Shown piece after piece: positions 1 through 6,389 of a stretch of DNA of 14,856 nt. The notes below the pieces were generated by a model. The model saw only the letters and a list, made by a program, of their open reading frames with translations, was not told the DNA's origin and made no database searches. The first letter of the stretch is position 1. Each line of letters begins with the position of its first letter. The stretch comes from Anaerosoma sp034007245 (GTDB lineage: Bacteria > Actinomycetota > Coriobacteriia > Anaerosomatales > Anaerosomataceae): NCBI GenBank assembly GCA_034007245.1, contig JAVERH010000049.1, positions 1 through 14,856 of the forward strand, read 5' to 3'. The position numbers and the translations under genes were made by a program.

Positions 1-819
1 CCATCCGCGTGACGGGTCGTGACACGACTGGCACTGCGTGAGCCCACCGTGCTTCGGCCCGTGGCATCCGACACAGGTAGACGGCGTGTCGACGAACTGG
101 CCCTTCTTGTGGCAGTCGGTACAGTCTATCTCCGCGTGCTTGCCCTCGAGCTTGAAGAACGGTGAGTGGTCGAAACCGGGCAGTGGATCCCAGCCGAGCG
201 CCGCATCATGGCAGCGCTCGCAGCCCTCGATGATCCCATGGTTCTGCCCGTGGCAGTCGACACACCCGCGCGACGTCGGAGCATCGGTGTCGACCCCGGA
301 TGTATGACACTCGAAGCACGAGACGTCCTCGTGCCCACCCTTGAGCGACAGGTGATCCCCGGGAACCGGCCGCTGCAACGACCATGCGATGACCGTATGA
401 CACGGTGCGCAGGCGACGGGACCTGCACTGTGCGGAGAGCGAGCCTCGTGGCATGTCTCACACTCAGGCGATGGGACCGGCTGTTCTGTCGTATGACATC
501 GCTCGCACCCGATGACGCCATGGAACGAGACGTTGAACTCAGCGTTCTCGTGCGTGTAGTGGGTCACAAGCCACGATGAGGTCGTGTGGCACTGATCGCA
601 CGCGCCTGTGTACGGCTCATCGTGGACGTAGTCGTGCTGTGGCTCCTTGCAGGAAGTGCACGGATTCGAACCGACTTCAGGGTGATCCGATACGAGCGCG
701 GACTCTTGCCCGTAGTGGTCGTACTGAACGACCACCAGCCCGGCGATAATGCCCAGGATGGCGAGGAGGATCATAGTCCCCGCAACCATTGACATACGGT
801 TCTTGGTGCTCGCTGTCAT
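1..819 (-). CDS. Membrane-anchored multihaem cytochrome c (partial, C-terminus beyond window)
   Basis: The frame stays open from the start codon to the window edge, giving 273 residues with the 3' end missing. Residues 12-32 form one hydrophobic segment after a short basic N-terminus, so this is probably an uncleaved signal anchor with the haem domain outside the membrane. Ten CXXCH haem-binding motifs follow, with first Cys at residues 74, 105, 120, 137, 168, 186, 200, 233, 249 and 263. An eleventh site at 54-58 reads CTSCK instead of CXXCH. Many other His residues could be distal ligands. CXXCH spacing of about 14-33 residues fits the cytochrome c3-like/multihaem families used for extracytoplasmic electron transfer. 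ATG at 819 was chosen because it precedes the anchor; GGCGGGA upstream is a modest ribosome site, and ATGs at 795 and 789 are alternatives. It lies 156 nt downstream of livF on the same strand. Its redox partner is not visible here. Confidence 0.93.
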   Translation of the reverse strand, partial: MTASTKNRMSMVAGTMILLAILGIIAGLVVVQYDHYGQESALVSDHPEVGSNPCTSCKEPQHDYVHDEPYTGACDQCHTTSSWLVTHYTHENAEFNVSFHGVIGCERCHTTEQPVPSPECETCHEARSPHSAGPVACAPCHTVIAWSLQRPVPGDHLSLKGGHEDVSCFECHTSGVDTDAPTSRGCVDCHGQNHGIIEGCERCHDAALGWDPLPGFDHSPFFKLEGKHAEIDCTDCHKKGQFVDTPSTCVGCHGPKHGGLTQCQSCHDPSRGW

Positions 820-890
820 CAGTCCCGCCGATTCCTGCGTGTGCGACTCGTGAGTATTCTGATCATCATGGCACAACGGTGTCCGATACA

Positions 891-919
891 CCTATATCCA
901 CGAGCGTATGGTACGCGAA
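891..919 (-). promoter_or_regulatory. Candidate promoter for the multihaem cytochrome gene
   Basis: On the minus strand TTCGCG (914-919) and TATAGG (891-896) are separated by 17 nt, about 70 nt before the cytochrome ATG. Only 3 of 6 and 4 of 6 bases match the housekeeping sigma consensus, so this is weak. Two small overlapping inverted repeats (gcgta-tgg-tacgc at 904-916 and cgaatc-N8-gattcg at 916-935) lie on the same stretch and could be an operator or a weak livF terminator. No convincing Rho-independent terminator separates livF from the cytochrome gene, so read-through is possible. Confidence 0.25.
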
Positions 920-975
920 TCCAATGCCAGATTCGACCTGCTCTTGAGGGTTTTCTCCGATCGAACCGCGACTGT

Positions 976-1704
976 TTACCCCCCGAGGTATGCACGCTTA
1001 AGCTCGGGGTTCTCAAGAAGGTCGGCGGCGCTACCCTCCGTGAACACACGGCCACCCTGCAACACATAGCCGCGATCAGCGATCGATAGTGCCGCGTTGG
1101 CGTTCTGCTCCACCACAAAGATCGCTACACCCTGCTCGTTGACCTGCTGGATGAGCTCGAAGTTCTGGTCGACAAGGGCCGGGGAGAGCCCCATCGATGG
1201 CTCGTCCATACAGATGAGCTTAGGGCGGCTCATGAGCGCGCGGCCGAACGCCACCATCTGCTGCTCTCCACCCGAGAGCGTACCCGCGCGCTGTTTGCGG
1301 CGCTCGGCGAGCTTAGGAAAGAACCCGTATACGCGTTCGAGGTCTGCGGCCACCTCCGCCGTGTCGTTCCTCGTGTACGCACCCATCTCGAGATTCTCGA
1401 GTACGGTGAGGTTGGGGAACAGGCGACGATTCTCCGGCACGGTCGCGATGCCGCGTCGGATGCGCTCCGCCGTGCGCAGGTTGTTGATCGCCTCACCCTC
1501 CCACAGCACCTCACCCTTGGCAGGCTTCACAATGCCGAGGATGGTCTTCATCGTCGTCGACTTACCCGAGGCGTTGCCTCCGAGAAGACACACGATCTCA
1601 CTCGGATACACCGTGTAGTTCACGCCCTTGAGTATCTGGATCCGTCCGTAGTAGGTCTGGACGTCCCGGAACTCAAGCAGTGGCGTCCGCTGCTTGCTTG
1701 CCAA
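976..1704 (-). CDS. livF: Branched-chain amino acid ABC transporter, ATP-binding protein LivF
   Basis: One of the two ATPase subunits powering the LivHM permease. With the start used here it is 242 residues, normal for LivF. Walker A is GGNASGKS at 42-49, the Q-loop region reads VPENRRLF (89-96; LivF proteins often have VPEGRRLF), the ABC signature LSGGEQQ is at 143-149, and Walker B LICMDE at 163-168 is followed by PSMGLSP. The H-loop position reads VEQN, a common LivF variant. The start is uncertain. TTG at 1704 has a strong GGAGG (1711-1715) six bases upstream and gives the family-like N-terminus ending in TPLLEF. ATG at 1743 also has a GGAGGG upstream but adds 13 residues unlike the family. 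With TTG the gene overlaps the end of livG by 32 nt, which suggests translational coupling. It is the last gene of the liv cluster. Confidence 0.93.
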   Translation of the reverse strand: MASKQRTPLLEFRDVQTYYGRIQILKGVNYTVYPSEIVCLLGGNASGKSTTMKTILGIVKPAKGEVLWEGEAINNLRTAERIRRGIATVPENRRLFPNLTVLENLEMGAYTRNDTAEVAADLERVYGFFPKLAERRKQRAGTLSGGEQQMVAFGRALMSRPKLICMDEPSMGLSPALVDQNFELIQQVNEQGVAIFVVEQNANAALSIADRGYVLQGGRVFTEGSAADLLENPELKRAYLGG

Positions 1705-2461
1705 GGTAAGCCTCCACAACCTGGGGGTCGTTCGCCACTTCATCGTAGGTGCCCTCCGCGATCATCACGCCGTGGTCCATCGCGATGACGCGGTCCGAGA
1801 CACCTTCGACCACATGCATATCATGCTCGATCATCAGGATCGTGTAGCCCGTCTCCCGAAGCATCTTTATCTGCTCCATGACCTCGTGGGACTCGGCAGG
1901 ATTCATGCCTGCCACCGGCTCGTCCAGAAGCAGCAGCGTCGGGTCTGAAGCAAGCGCGCGAGCGATCTCGAGACGACGTCGATTGGCATAGCTGAGCGAA
2001 TACGCCGGCTGATGCTGCCGCGGACCAGAGAAACGACCCGGGAACATGCCGAGGATATCCTGAGCCTTATCGTACATCGCCTTCTCTTCGCGACGAACAC
2101 TGGGGAGGCGAAGCATAGACGCGATCGGTCCCACGCTTGTGATCGAGTGCATCCCGACGAGCACGTTCTCCAGCACGCTCATGTTGGTGAACAGCCTGAG
2201 CGACTGGAACGTACGCGAGATGCCCTTCACGTGCACGAGGTCAGGCCGGAGCCCGGCCACGCTCTCGCCCTTGAGCAGGATATCGCCCGAGTCTGGCTCA
2301 TAGAGACCGCTAACGAGATTGAAGGTAGTCGTCTTACCCGAGCCGTTCGGGCCGATGATCGACACGATCTCGTTCTCGCCGACCGTGAACGAAAGCCCGT
2401 CGACGGCCCTGAGGCCACCGAAGCTCATCGAGATGTCCTGGAGTTCGAGGATCGCGCCCAT
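1673..2461 (-). CDS. livG: Branched-chain amino acid ABC transporter, ATP-binding protein LivG
   Basis: Second ATPase subunit of the importer, 262 residues, typical LivG length. Walker A GPNGSGKT is at 37-44, the Q-loop Gln is Q86 in RTFQ, and the signature region SYANRRR (157-163) before LEIARAL is the degenerate form seen in many LivG proteins in place of LSGGQ. Walker B LLLLDE is at 176-181, followed by PVAGMNP, and the H-loop His is H213 in IEHDM. The ATG lies 3 nt after the livM stop, with GGAGG eight bases upstream inside the end of livM, so the two are almost certainly co-translated. Substrate specificity cannot be read from this subunit. Confidence 0.96.
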   Translation of the reverse strand: MGAILELQDISMSFGGLRAVDGLSFTVGENEIVSIIGPNGSGKTTTFNLVSGLYEPDSGDILLKGESVAGLRPDLVHVKGISRTFQSLRLFTNMSVLENVLVGMHSITSVGPIASMLRLPSVRREEKAMYDKAQDILGMFPGRFSGPRQHQPAYSLSYANRRRLEIARALASDPTLLLLDEPVAGMNPAESHEVMEQIKMLRETGYTILMIEHDMHVVEGVSDRVIAMDHGVMIAEGTYDEVANDPQVVEAYLGKQAADATA

Positions 2462-2464
2462 CGG

Positions 2465-3619
2465 CTACACCTCCAGGTCCTTCTGTCCCTCTTCGATATC
2501 GAAGAGGGACTGGCGGGTCATCTCGAGCTCACGCGGGTCCTGCTCGTGCGCCTCGCGCCGGAAGATCCTGTCCGGTAGCAGTCCCTCGGGACGGAAGATC
2601 ACCATGACAACGATCAGGACACCGTAGATGAGCATGCGGTAGACCTCGAAGTCACTACGCGCAGCACCAGCCACCTCACGGATGAGCTGCGGAAGCGCCT
2701 GGAGAACGATAGCGCCGAGGACGACACCGGGTATCGAGCCCATACCGCCAAGAACCACCATACACACCACGATCACCGACTGCATGAACAGGAACGACTC
2801 AGGGCTGATCACGTTGCTGTAGTAGGCGAAGAGCGATCCAGCAAAGCCCGCGATACCGGCCGAGAGAACCATGGAGAGCATCTTCGCACGCACTGCGGTG
2901 ACGCCACACGATATCGCTGCGAGTTCGTCCTCCCGGAGAGCATTCCACGCGCGGCCGATACGGGAGTTCTTGAGATTGGTGAGCAGCGCCGCCAGAACGA
3001 CCACACAGACGAGCACGAGATAGTAGTACTCGATCGGTTTGTCGATGATGAACCAGGCCCCGACACCCTCGAGCGCAGGCTCGGCCCCGGCGAACAGTCT
3101 CGGCGGATATATACCGGTGATGCCGTTCGGGCCGTTGGTGAGCGGAACGAGGTTGATGATAGTCAGACGCACGATCTCGCCAAACGCGAGCGTGACGATA
3201 GCAAGGTAGTCACCGCGCAGCCTGAGCGTCGGAAGCCCGATGAGGAAGCCCGCCGCCATAGCTACAAGCGTACTCGCTACGATCACTGCCAGAAACGGCC
3301 AGCGGATATCGAATTTGGGCGATGAGAGCAGCGCGGTCGTGTATGCACCGAATGCGAAGAATGCGATATAGCCGAGGTTCAGGAGCCCCGTCTCACCCAT
3401 GACGATATTCAGACCGAGCGAGAGCAAGACGAAGATGAGCGAGACCACGCCGACCCGCAGCCAGGCGGTCTCGACCACCCCTGCCAGATTGAGCAGCGGA
3501 AATCCCGCCCCGATGGCAATGGCAACGCCCCATCGCACCGGGCGCGGTACGCGCGCCAAAACGTTGCGCAGTCCGCGCGATGCGGCCTCCCTGCTCCGGG
3601 TCATCCGAGCGTCTCCCAT
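2465..3619 (-). CDS. livM: Branched-chain amino acid ABC transporter, permease LivM
   Basis: Inner-membrane permease that pairs with LivH. From ATG 3619 it is 384 residues with multiple hydrophobic segments. Family hallmarks are GETGLLNLGYIAFFAFGAY (about 75-93), LPTLRLRGDYLAIVTLAFGE (about 129-148), NGPNGITG (162-169), the cytoplasmic EAA-type loop SRIGRAWNALREDELAA (219-235) that contacts the ATPases, and GGMGSIPG near 291. After the last membrane segment comes a charged tail of about 35 residues rich in Glu, Asp and Arg. The ATG at 3619 sits 2 nt after the livH stop with AAGG upstream; an ATG at 3604 preceded by GGGAG is an alternative. The frame is open further upstream but that would overlap livH and add non-family sequence. 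Confidence 0.95.
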   Translation of the reverse strand: MGDARMTRSREAASRGLRNVLARVPRPVRWGVAIAIGAGFPLLNLAGVVETAWLRVGVVSLIFVLLSLGLNIVMGETGLLNLGYIAFFAFGAYTTALLSSPKFDIRWPFLAVIVASTLVAMAAGFLIGLPTLRLRGDYLAIVTLAFGEIVRLTIINLVPLTNGPNGITGIYPPRLFAGAEPALEGVGAWFIIDKPIEYYYLVLVCVVVLAALLTNLKNSRIGRAWNALREDELAAISCGVTAVRAKMLSMVLSAGIAGFAGSLFAYYSNVISPESFLFMQSVIVVCMVVLGGMGSIPGVVLGAIVLQALPQLIREVAGAARSDFEVYRMLIYGVLIVVMVIFRPEGLLPDRIFRREAHEQDPRELEMTRQSLFDIEEGQKDLEV

Positions 3620-3621
3620 GA

Positions 3622-4842
3622 CTACACCTTCTCCGTGACGGCTTCGCCGAGGATGCCCGAAGGACGGAACATGAGGATCACCATCAACACCACGAAAGCG
3701 ATGACCGGCTGCCACCGGGTGTCCAGACGCACGCTTCCGTTGACGAACATCACCGCAGTGACCACCGCCAGAAACACGTTGCCTGCCATGAGCCTCACGC
3801 CGTGCGCTGCCGATACAGACACCAGCGCGTCGGTGCGCTCGGAAAGAAGCGTCTTGATGCCATGGTATGGCGCGAGACGATAGACGTTCATGATGCTTCG
3901 CTCGTAATCGGGCGTTCTCCGATCGCCGGAGACATGCGCAAGACGCCGCCTGGGAGCCCGGACCATCTGCACGTACAGGCCAAACACGAGACCCGCAAGC
4001 ACGAACCAGGCGAGGAACCCGAGATCGACGCTGACACCGTACGTCTCGGTCATGCCGAGCACTATCGCGCCCACCACGGCACCGGGGATGTTGCCGATAC
4101 CGCCGAGAACCGCCGATGTGAACGCCTTCAGGCCATACAGGAAACCTGCGTCATACTTGAGCGAACCGTAGTACATCACGACAAGAAGGCCGCCGATACC
4201 CGCGAGCGCGGAACCGACAAGGAACGTGAACGCGATCGTACGGTTGGTGTCGATGCCCATCATCTCGGCTGCTTCCATATCCTGAGACGTGGCGCGCATG
4301 GCCTTGCCGATGCGTGTCGACTTCACCAGGTACGTGAGCCCGATCATCAGTGCCGCCGAGACCCCGATGATCACGAGTGCCAGCACGCGGACGTTCACAC
4401 CGAAGATACTCACGGTCATCGAACTCAAAGCAAGCGTCGGGATCGTCACCGGCTTCGGGCCGAACACGATGATGATGAGTTGCTGCAAGACGATGGAGAC
4501 ACCGATCGCGGAGAGCAACGGGATGATGCGCGACCGGCCACGAAGGGGCCGGTAGGCGATGCGCTCGATCAGAAAACCGAGCATCATCGGCACCAGGACC
4601 GCCGCGAGCAGAGCAAGAGCGACGGCACCCGCGACCAGCGTCCACGAGGAGTTCTGGTCGATACCCAGCGACAGCAGGGTGAAGGCCGCGACGTAACCGC
4701 CGACGGTGAACACCTCACCGTGAGCGAAGTTGATGAACTTGAGAACGCCGTAGACCATCGTATAACCGAGTGCGATGAGGGCGTAGATCATCCCCACCGT
4801 CAGTCCGCCGACAGTCACGCTCATGATGTGATCGAAGCTCAC
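3622..4842 (-). CDS. livH: Branched-chain amino acid ABC transporter, permease LivH, with C-terminal insertion
   Basis: Second permease of the importer. From GTG 4842 (GGGAG six bases upstream) it is 406 residues, whereas LivH is usually about 290-310. The N-terminal hallmark IYALIALGYTMVYG (19-32) and FINFAHGE (36-43) are present, as are the EAA-type loop MRATSQDMEAAEMMGI (182-197) and GGIGNIPGAVVGA (247-259). After GMTETYG (263-269), where the family normally runs into its last helix, there are about 100 extra residues (270-376). These contain two hydrophobic stretches (about 274-294 and 353-371) and a basic, polar stretch between them. The normal LivH ending resumes with the last helix and MFRPSGILGEAVTEKV. 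The frame is unbroken throughout. The open frame extends 37 codons upstream into the stem-loop region, but that part has no family resemblance. Confidence 0.93.
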   Translation of the reverse strand: MSFDHIMSVTVGGLTVGMIYALIALGYTMVYGVLKFINFAHGEVFTVGGYVAAFTLLSLGIDQNSSWTLVAGAVALALLAAVLVPMMLGFLIERIAYRPLRGRSRIIPLLSAIGVSIVLQQLIIIVFGPKPVTIPTLALSSMTVSIFGVNVRVLALVIIGVSAALMIGLTYLVKSTRIGKAMRATSQDMEAAEMMGIDTNRTIAFTFLVGSALAGIGGLLVVMYYGSLKYDAGFLYGLKAFTSAVLGGIGNIPGAVVGAIVLGMTETYGVSVDLGFLAWFVLAGLVFGLYVQMVRAPRRRLAHVSGDRRTPDYERSIMNVYRLAPYHGIKTLLSERTDALVSVSAAHGVRLMAGNVFLAVVTAVMFVNGSVRLDTRWQPVIAFVVLMVILMFRPSGILGEAVTEKV

Positions 4843-4925
4843 ACGCCACTCCCGGTCCGGGGTCGCTTCCCGATCGAACACTCGACACTTCACGCGCCCG
4901 CGAAGGAACGTGCCTTGATAGTACC

Positions 4926-4961
4926 CCGGAGGTGTAGGGCAAGAAGGCCCCACACCTCCGG
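4926..4961 (-). promoter_or_regulatory. Intercistronic stem-loop between livJ and livH
   Basis: Perfect 10-bp arms (4926-4935 and 4952-4961, ccggaggtgt / acacctccgg), then one mismatch, then four more pairs (4937-4940 with 4947-4950) around a six-base loop. In the direction of transcription it is not followed by a T-run, so it is probably not a full terminator. Such hairpins after the binding-protein gene of ABC operons are known to stabilise upstream mRNA or partly stop transcription, so that the binding protein is made in excess over the membrane subunits. That role is inferred here. Confidence 0.7.
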
Positions 4962-4987
4962 ATAGTCGTTGTCAGTACGGACCGTCG

Positions 4988-6202
4988 CTACTCGACCGCC
5001 GTCCACGCCTGGCCGGAGACCTCATACCGCGGGACATTGGCCGGAGTGAGACCCTCCACGACGATATCGCCCTTGGAGACCGCACCGGAGGCCTCGGTTG
5101 CAAAACCGAACGTCCCGGTGACACCCTCGTAGGTGATGCCCTGCAGAGCGACGATGATATCCTCGGTGTCCGTCGAGCCGGCCGTCTTGATGGCCTCGAT
5201 CAGCGCGCCGAAAGCGTCGTAGTTGTTCTGCGAGTAAGGACCGACATCCTCGCCGTAAGCCTCCTGATACTTGGCAGCAAACGCCTCGTACCCAGGCTGC
5301 AGCTCCTCGGGGAACCCACCGAAGGTCGCGTAGCATCCTGTGGCGTTCTCCTCGCCACCGGCCTCCGCGATGAACTCAGCCGAGCGGATGCCGTCGCCGC
5401 CCATGAAGATGACGTCGGCCATGCCCGCTTCCACCATCTGCTTGCGTAGAAGACCGCCCTCAGGGTGGTAGCCCGTGAAGATGACCACGTCGGGGCCGAA
5501 CTCCTTGATGTTGGCAACCTGCGCGGAGAGATCCTTGTCGCCCGACTGGCAGTTCTGACGCAGGGTCTCGACACCCTCAGCGCCAAGGGTCGTCTCAGCC
5601 ACGTCGGCCAGACCTACCGAGTAAGCACCGTTGTCGTCCATCAGGACGACCTTCTTGGCGTCGAACTCCATCGCCCAAACGGCAAGCGCCTCGCCCTGGA
5701 TAGCATCGTTCCAGCAGGTGCGGAAGAAAGTGTCCGCCCCTGTCTCATTGGCCTGAGGGCCGGTGACCGAACCACTGATCTGCGGAATACGATTCTCGTA
5801 GTAGATCGGGATGGCAGAGAGCGTGGCGCCCGTTGTAAGACTGCCGATGACACCCACGACACCCTCGTCCACCATCGTCTGTGCGACGACCGCCGCCTCG
5901 GCCGGCTCCGCCTTGTCGTCGAGGATGACGAGCTCGACTTGGTAGGTCTTACCGTTCATCTCGAACGTACCGAAGTCCGCCAGCGCGAGCTCGGCGCCGT
6001 TCTTGCCGGCCAAACCGTAGTCCGGGAGCGGGCCCGTGAGGGCGGTCTGGACGCCGATCTTGATCGTCTCGACACCGCCTGACATCTCCCCGCCGGTCTC
6101 ATCGCCCTCGTCTGTCGCACAGCCCGTCAGCCCGAACGCGCCGAGCCCCAGCACAACAACGAGTGTGACTGCGAGGAGCCTGCTGATCCTCATCTGCAGC
6201 AT
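4988..6202 (-). CDS. livJ: Branched-chain amino acid ABC transporter, substrate-binding lipoprotein LivJ-like
   Basis: Extracytoplasmic receptor of the importer, 404 residues. The N-terminus has a basic start, a hydrophobic core and the lipobox LTGC (25-28), so Cys28 is the expected lipidated residue. A Gly/Glu/Asp-rich linker follows. The mature part is a type I periplasmic-binding fold: IKIGVQTALTGPLPDYG starts lobe 1, DDKAEPAEAAVVAQTMVDEG and VIGSLTTGAT are typical ligand-pocket segments, and NNYDAFGALIEAI near the C-terminus is also family-typical. ATG 6202 has AAGGGGG upstream at good spacing; ATG 6193 is a less likely alternative. It heads the liv cluster, 145 nt before livH, with a promoter and a palindrome upstream. 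Ligand could be Leu/Ile/Val or another amphipathic amino acid or amide; the sequence alone does not decide. Confidence 0.94.
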   Translation of the reverse strand: MLQMRISRLLAVTLVVVLGLGAFGLTGCATDEGDETGGEMSGGVETIKIGVQTALTGPLPDYGLAGKNGAELALADFGTFEMNGKTYQVELVILDDKAEPAEAAVVAQTMVDEGVVGVIGSLTTGATLSAIPIYYENRIPQISGSVTGPQANETGADTFFRTCWNDAIQGEALAVWAMEFDAKKVVLMDDNGAYSVGLADVAETTLGAEGVETLRQNCQSGDKDLSAQVANIKEFGPDVVIFTGYHPEGGLLRKQMVEAGMADVIFMGGDGIRSAEFIAEAGGEENATGCYATFGGFPEELQPGYEAFAAKYQEAYGEDVGPYSQNNYDAFGALIEAIKTAGSTDTEDIIVALQGITYEGVTGTFGFATEASGAVSKGDIVVEGLTPANVPRYEVSGQAWTAVE

Positions 6203-6217
6203 GCCGTACCCCCTTAC

Positions 6218-6240
6218 CTATCGCGATAGCGTCGCTATCG
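6218..6240. promoter_or_regulatory. Overlapping palindromes upstream of livJ (candidate operator)
   Basis: Two perfect palindromes share a half-site: ctatcgcgatag (6218-6229, no spacer) and cgatagcg-t-cgctatcg (6224-6240). They lie 16-38 nt before the livJ start and just downstream of the candidate -10 element, the position expected for a repressor operator. The same bases would also form an RNA hairpin in the livJ leader just upstream of its ribosome site. No regulator gene is visible in the window. Confidence 0.5.
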
Positions 6241-6253
6241 GCTTAGTTGGGGG

Positions 6254-6282
6254 ATTGTAACTCGCTGCCACCATGCAGACCA
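6254..6282 (-). promoter_or_regulatory. Candidate promoter of the liv operon
   Basis: On the minus strand TACAAT (6254-6259) matches five of six bases of the -10 consensus, and 17 nt upstream is TGGTCT (6277-6282), a poor -35 with three matches. Transcription would begin near 6247, giving a leader of about 45 nt that contains the palindromic element. It lies in the 187-nt gap between the protease stop and livJ, so the operon is probably transcribed independently of the protease. A short hairpin gtcgc-N6-gcgac just after the protease gene is too weak to call a terminator. Confidence 0.4.
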
Positions 6283-6389
6283 CCACGAAGCCGCGAACGG
6301 CATCTTTGGAGCGCCGAATGGTCGCATTTTCGCGACGAACGTACGCAATAGACGTAGGAGCGTCTGCGCAGCGTGGGCAGGAGGACTTC

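Noticed and set aside
38..579. Plus-strand and alternate-frame small open frames over the cytochrome gene
   Set aside because: The minus-strand frame carries ten CXXCH motifs in register, so the others are shadows.
658..680. A stretch resembling a tRNA T-loop (ggattcgaaccgac)
   Set aside because: It lies inside the cytochrome coding sequence, next to the CTSCK site, and no acceptor stem, anticodon arm or D-arm can be drawn around it.
3802..4965. Long open frame on the plus strand opposite livH
   Set aside because: Its translation is rich in His, Arg, Asp and Glu without any family motif, as expected from the antisense of GC-rich coding DNA, and livH is a clear permease on the other strand.
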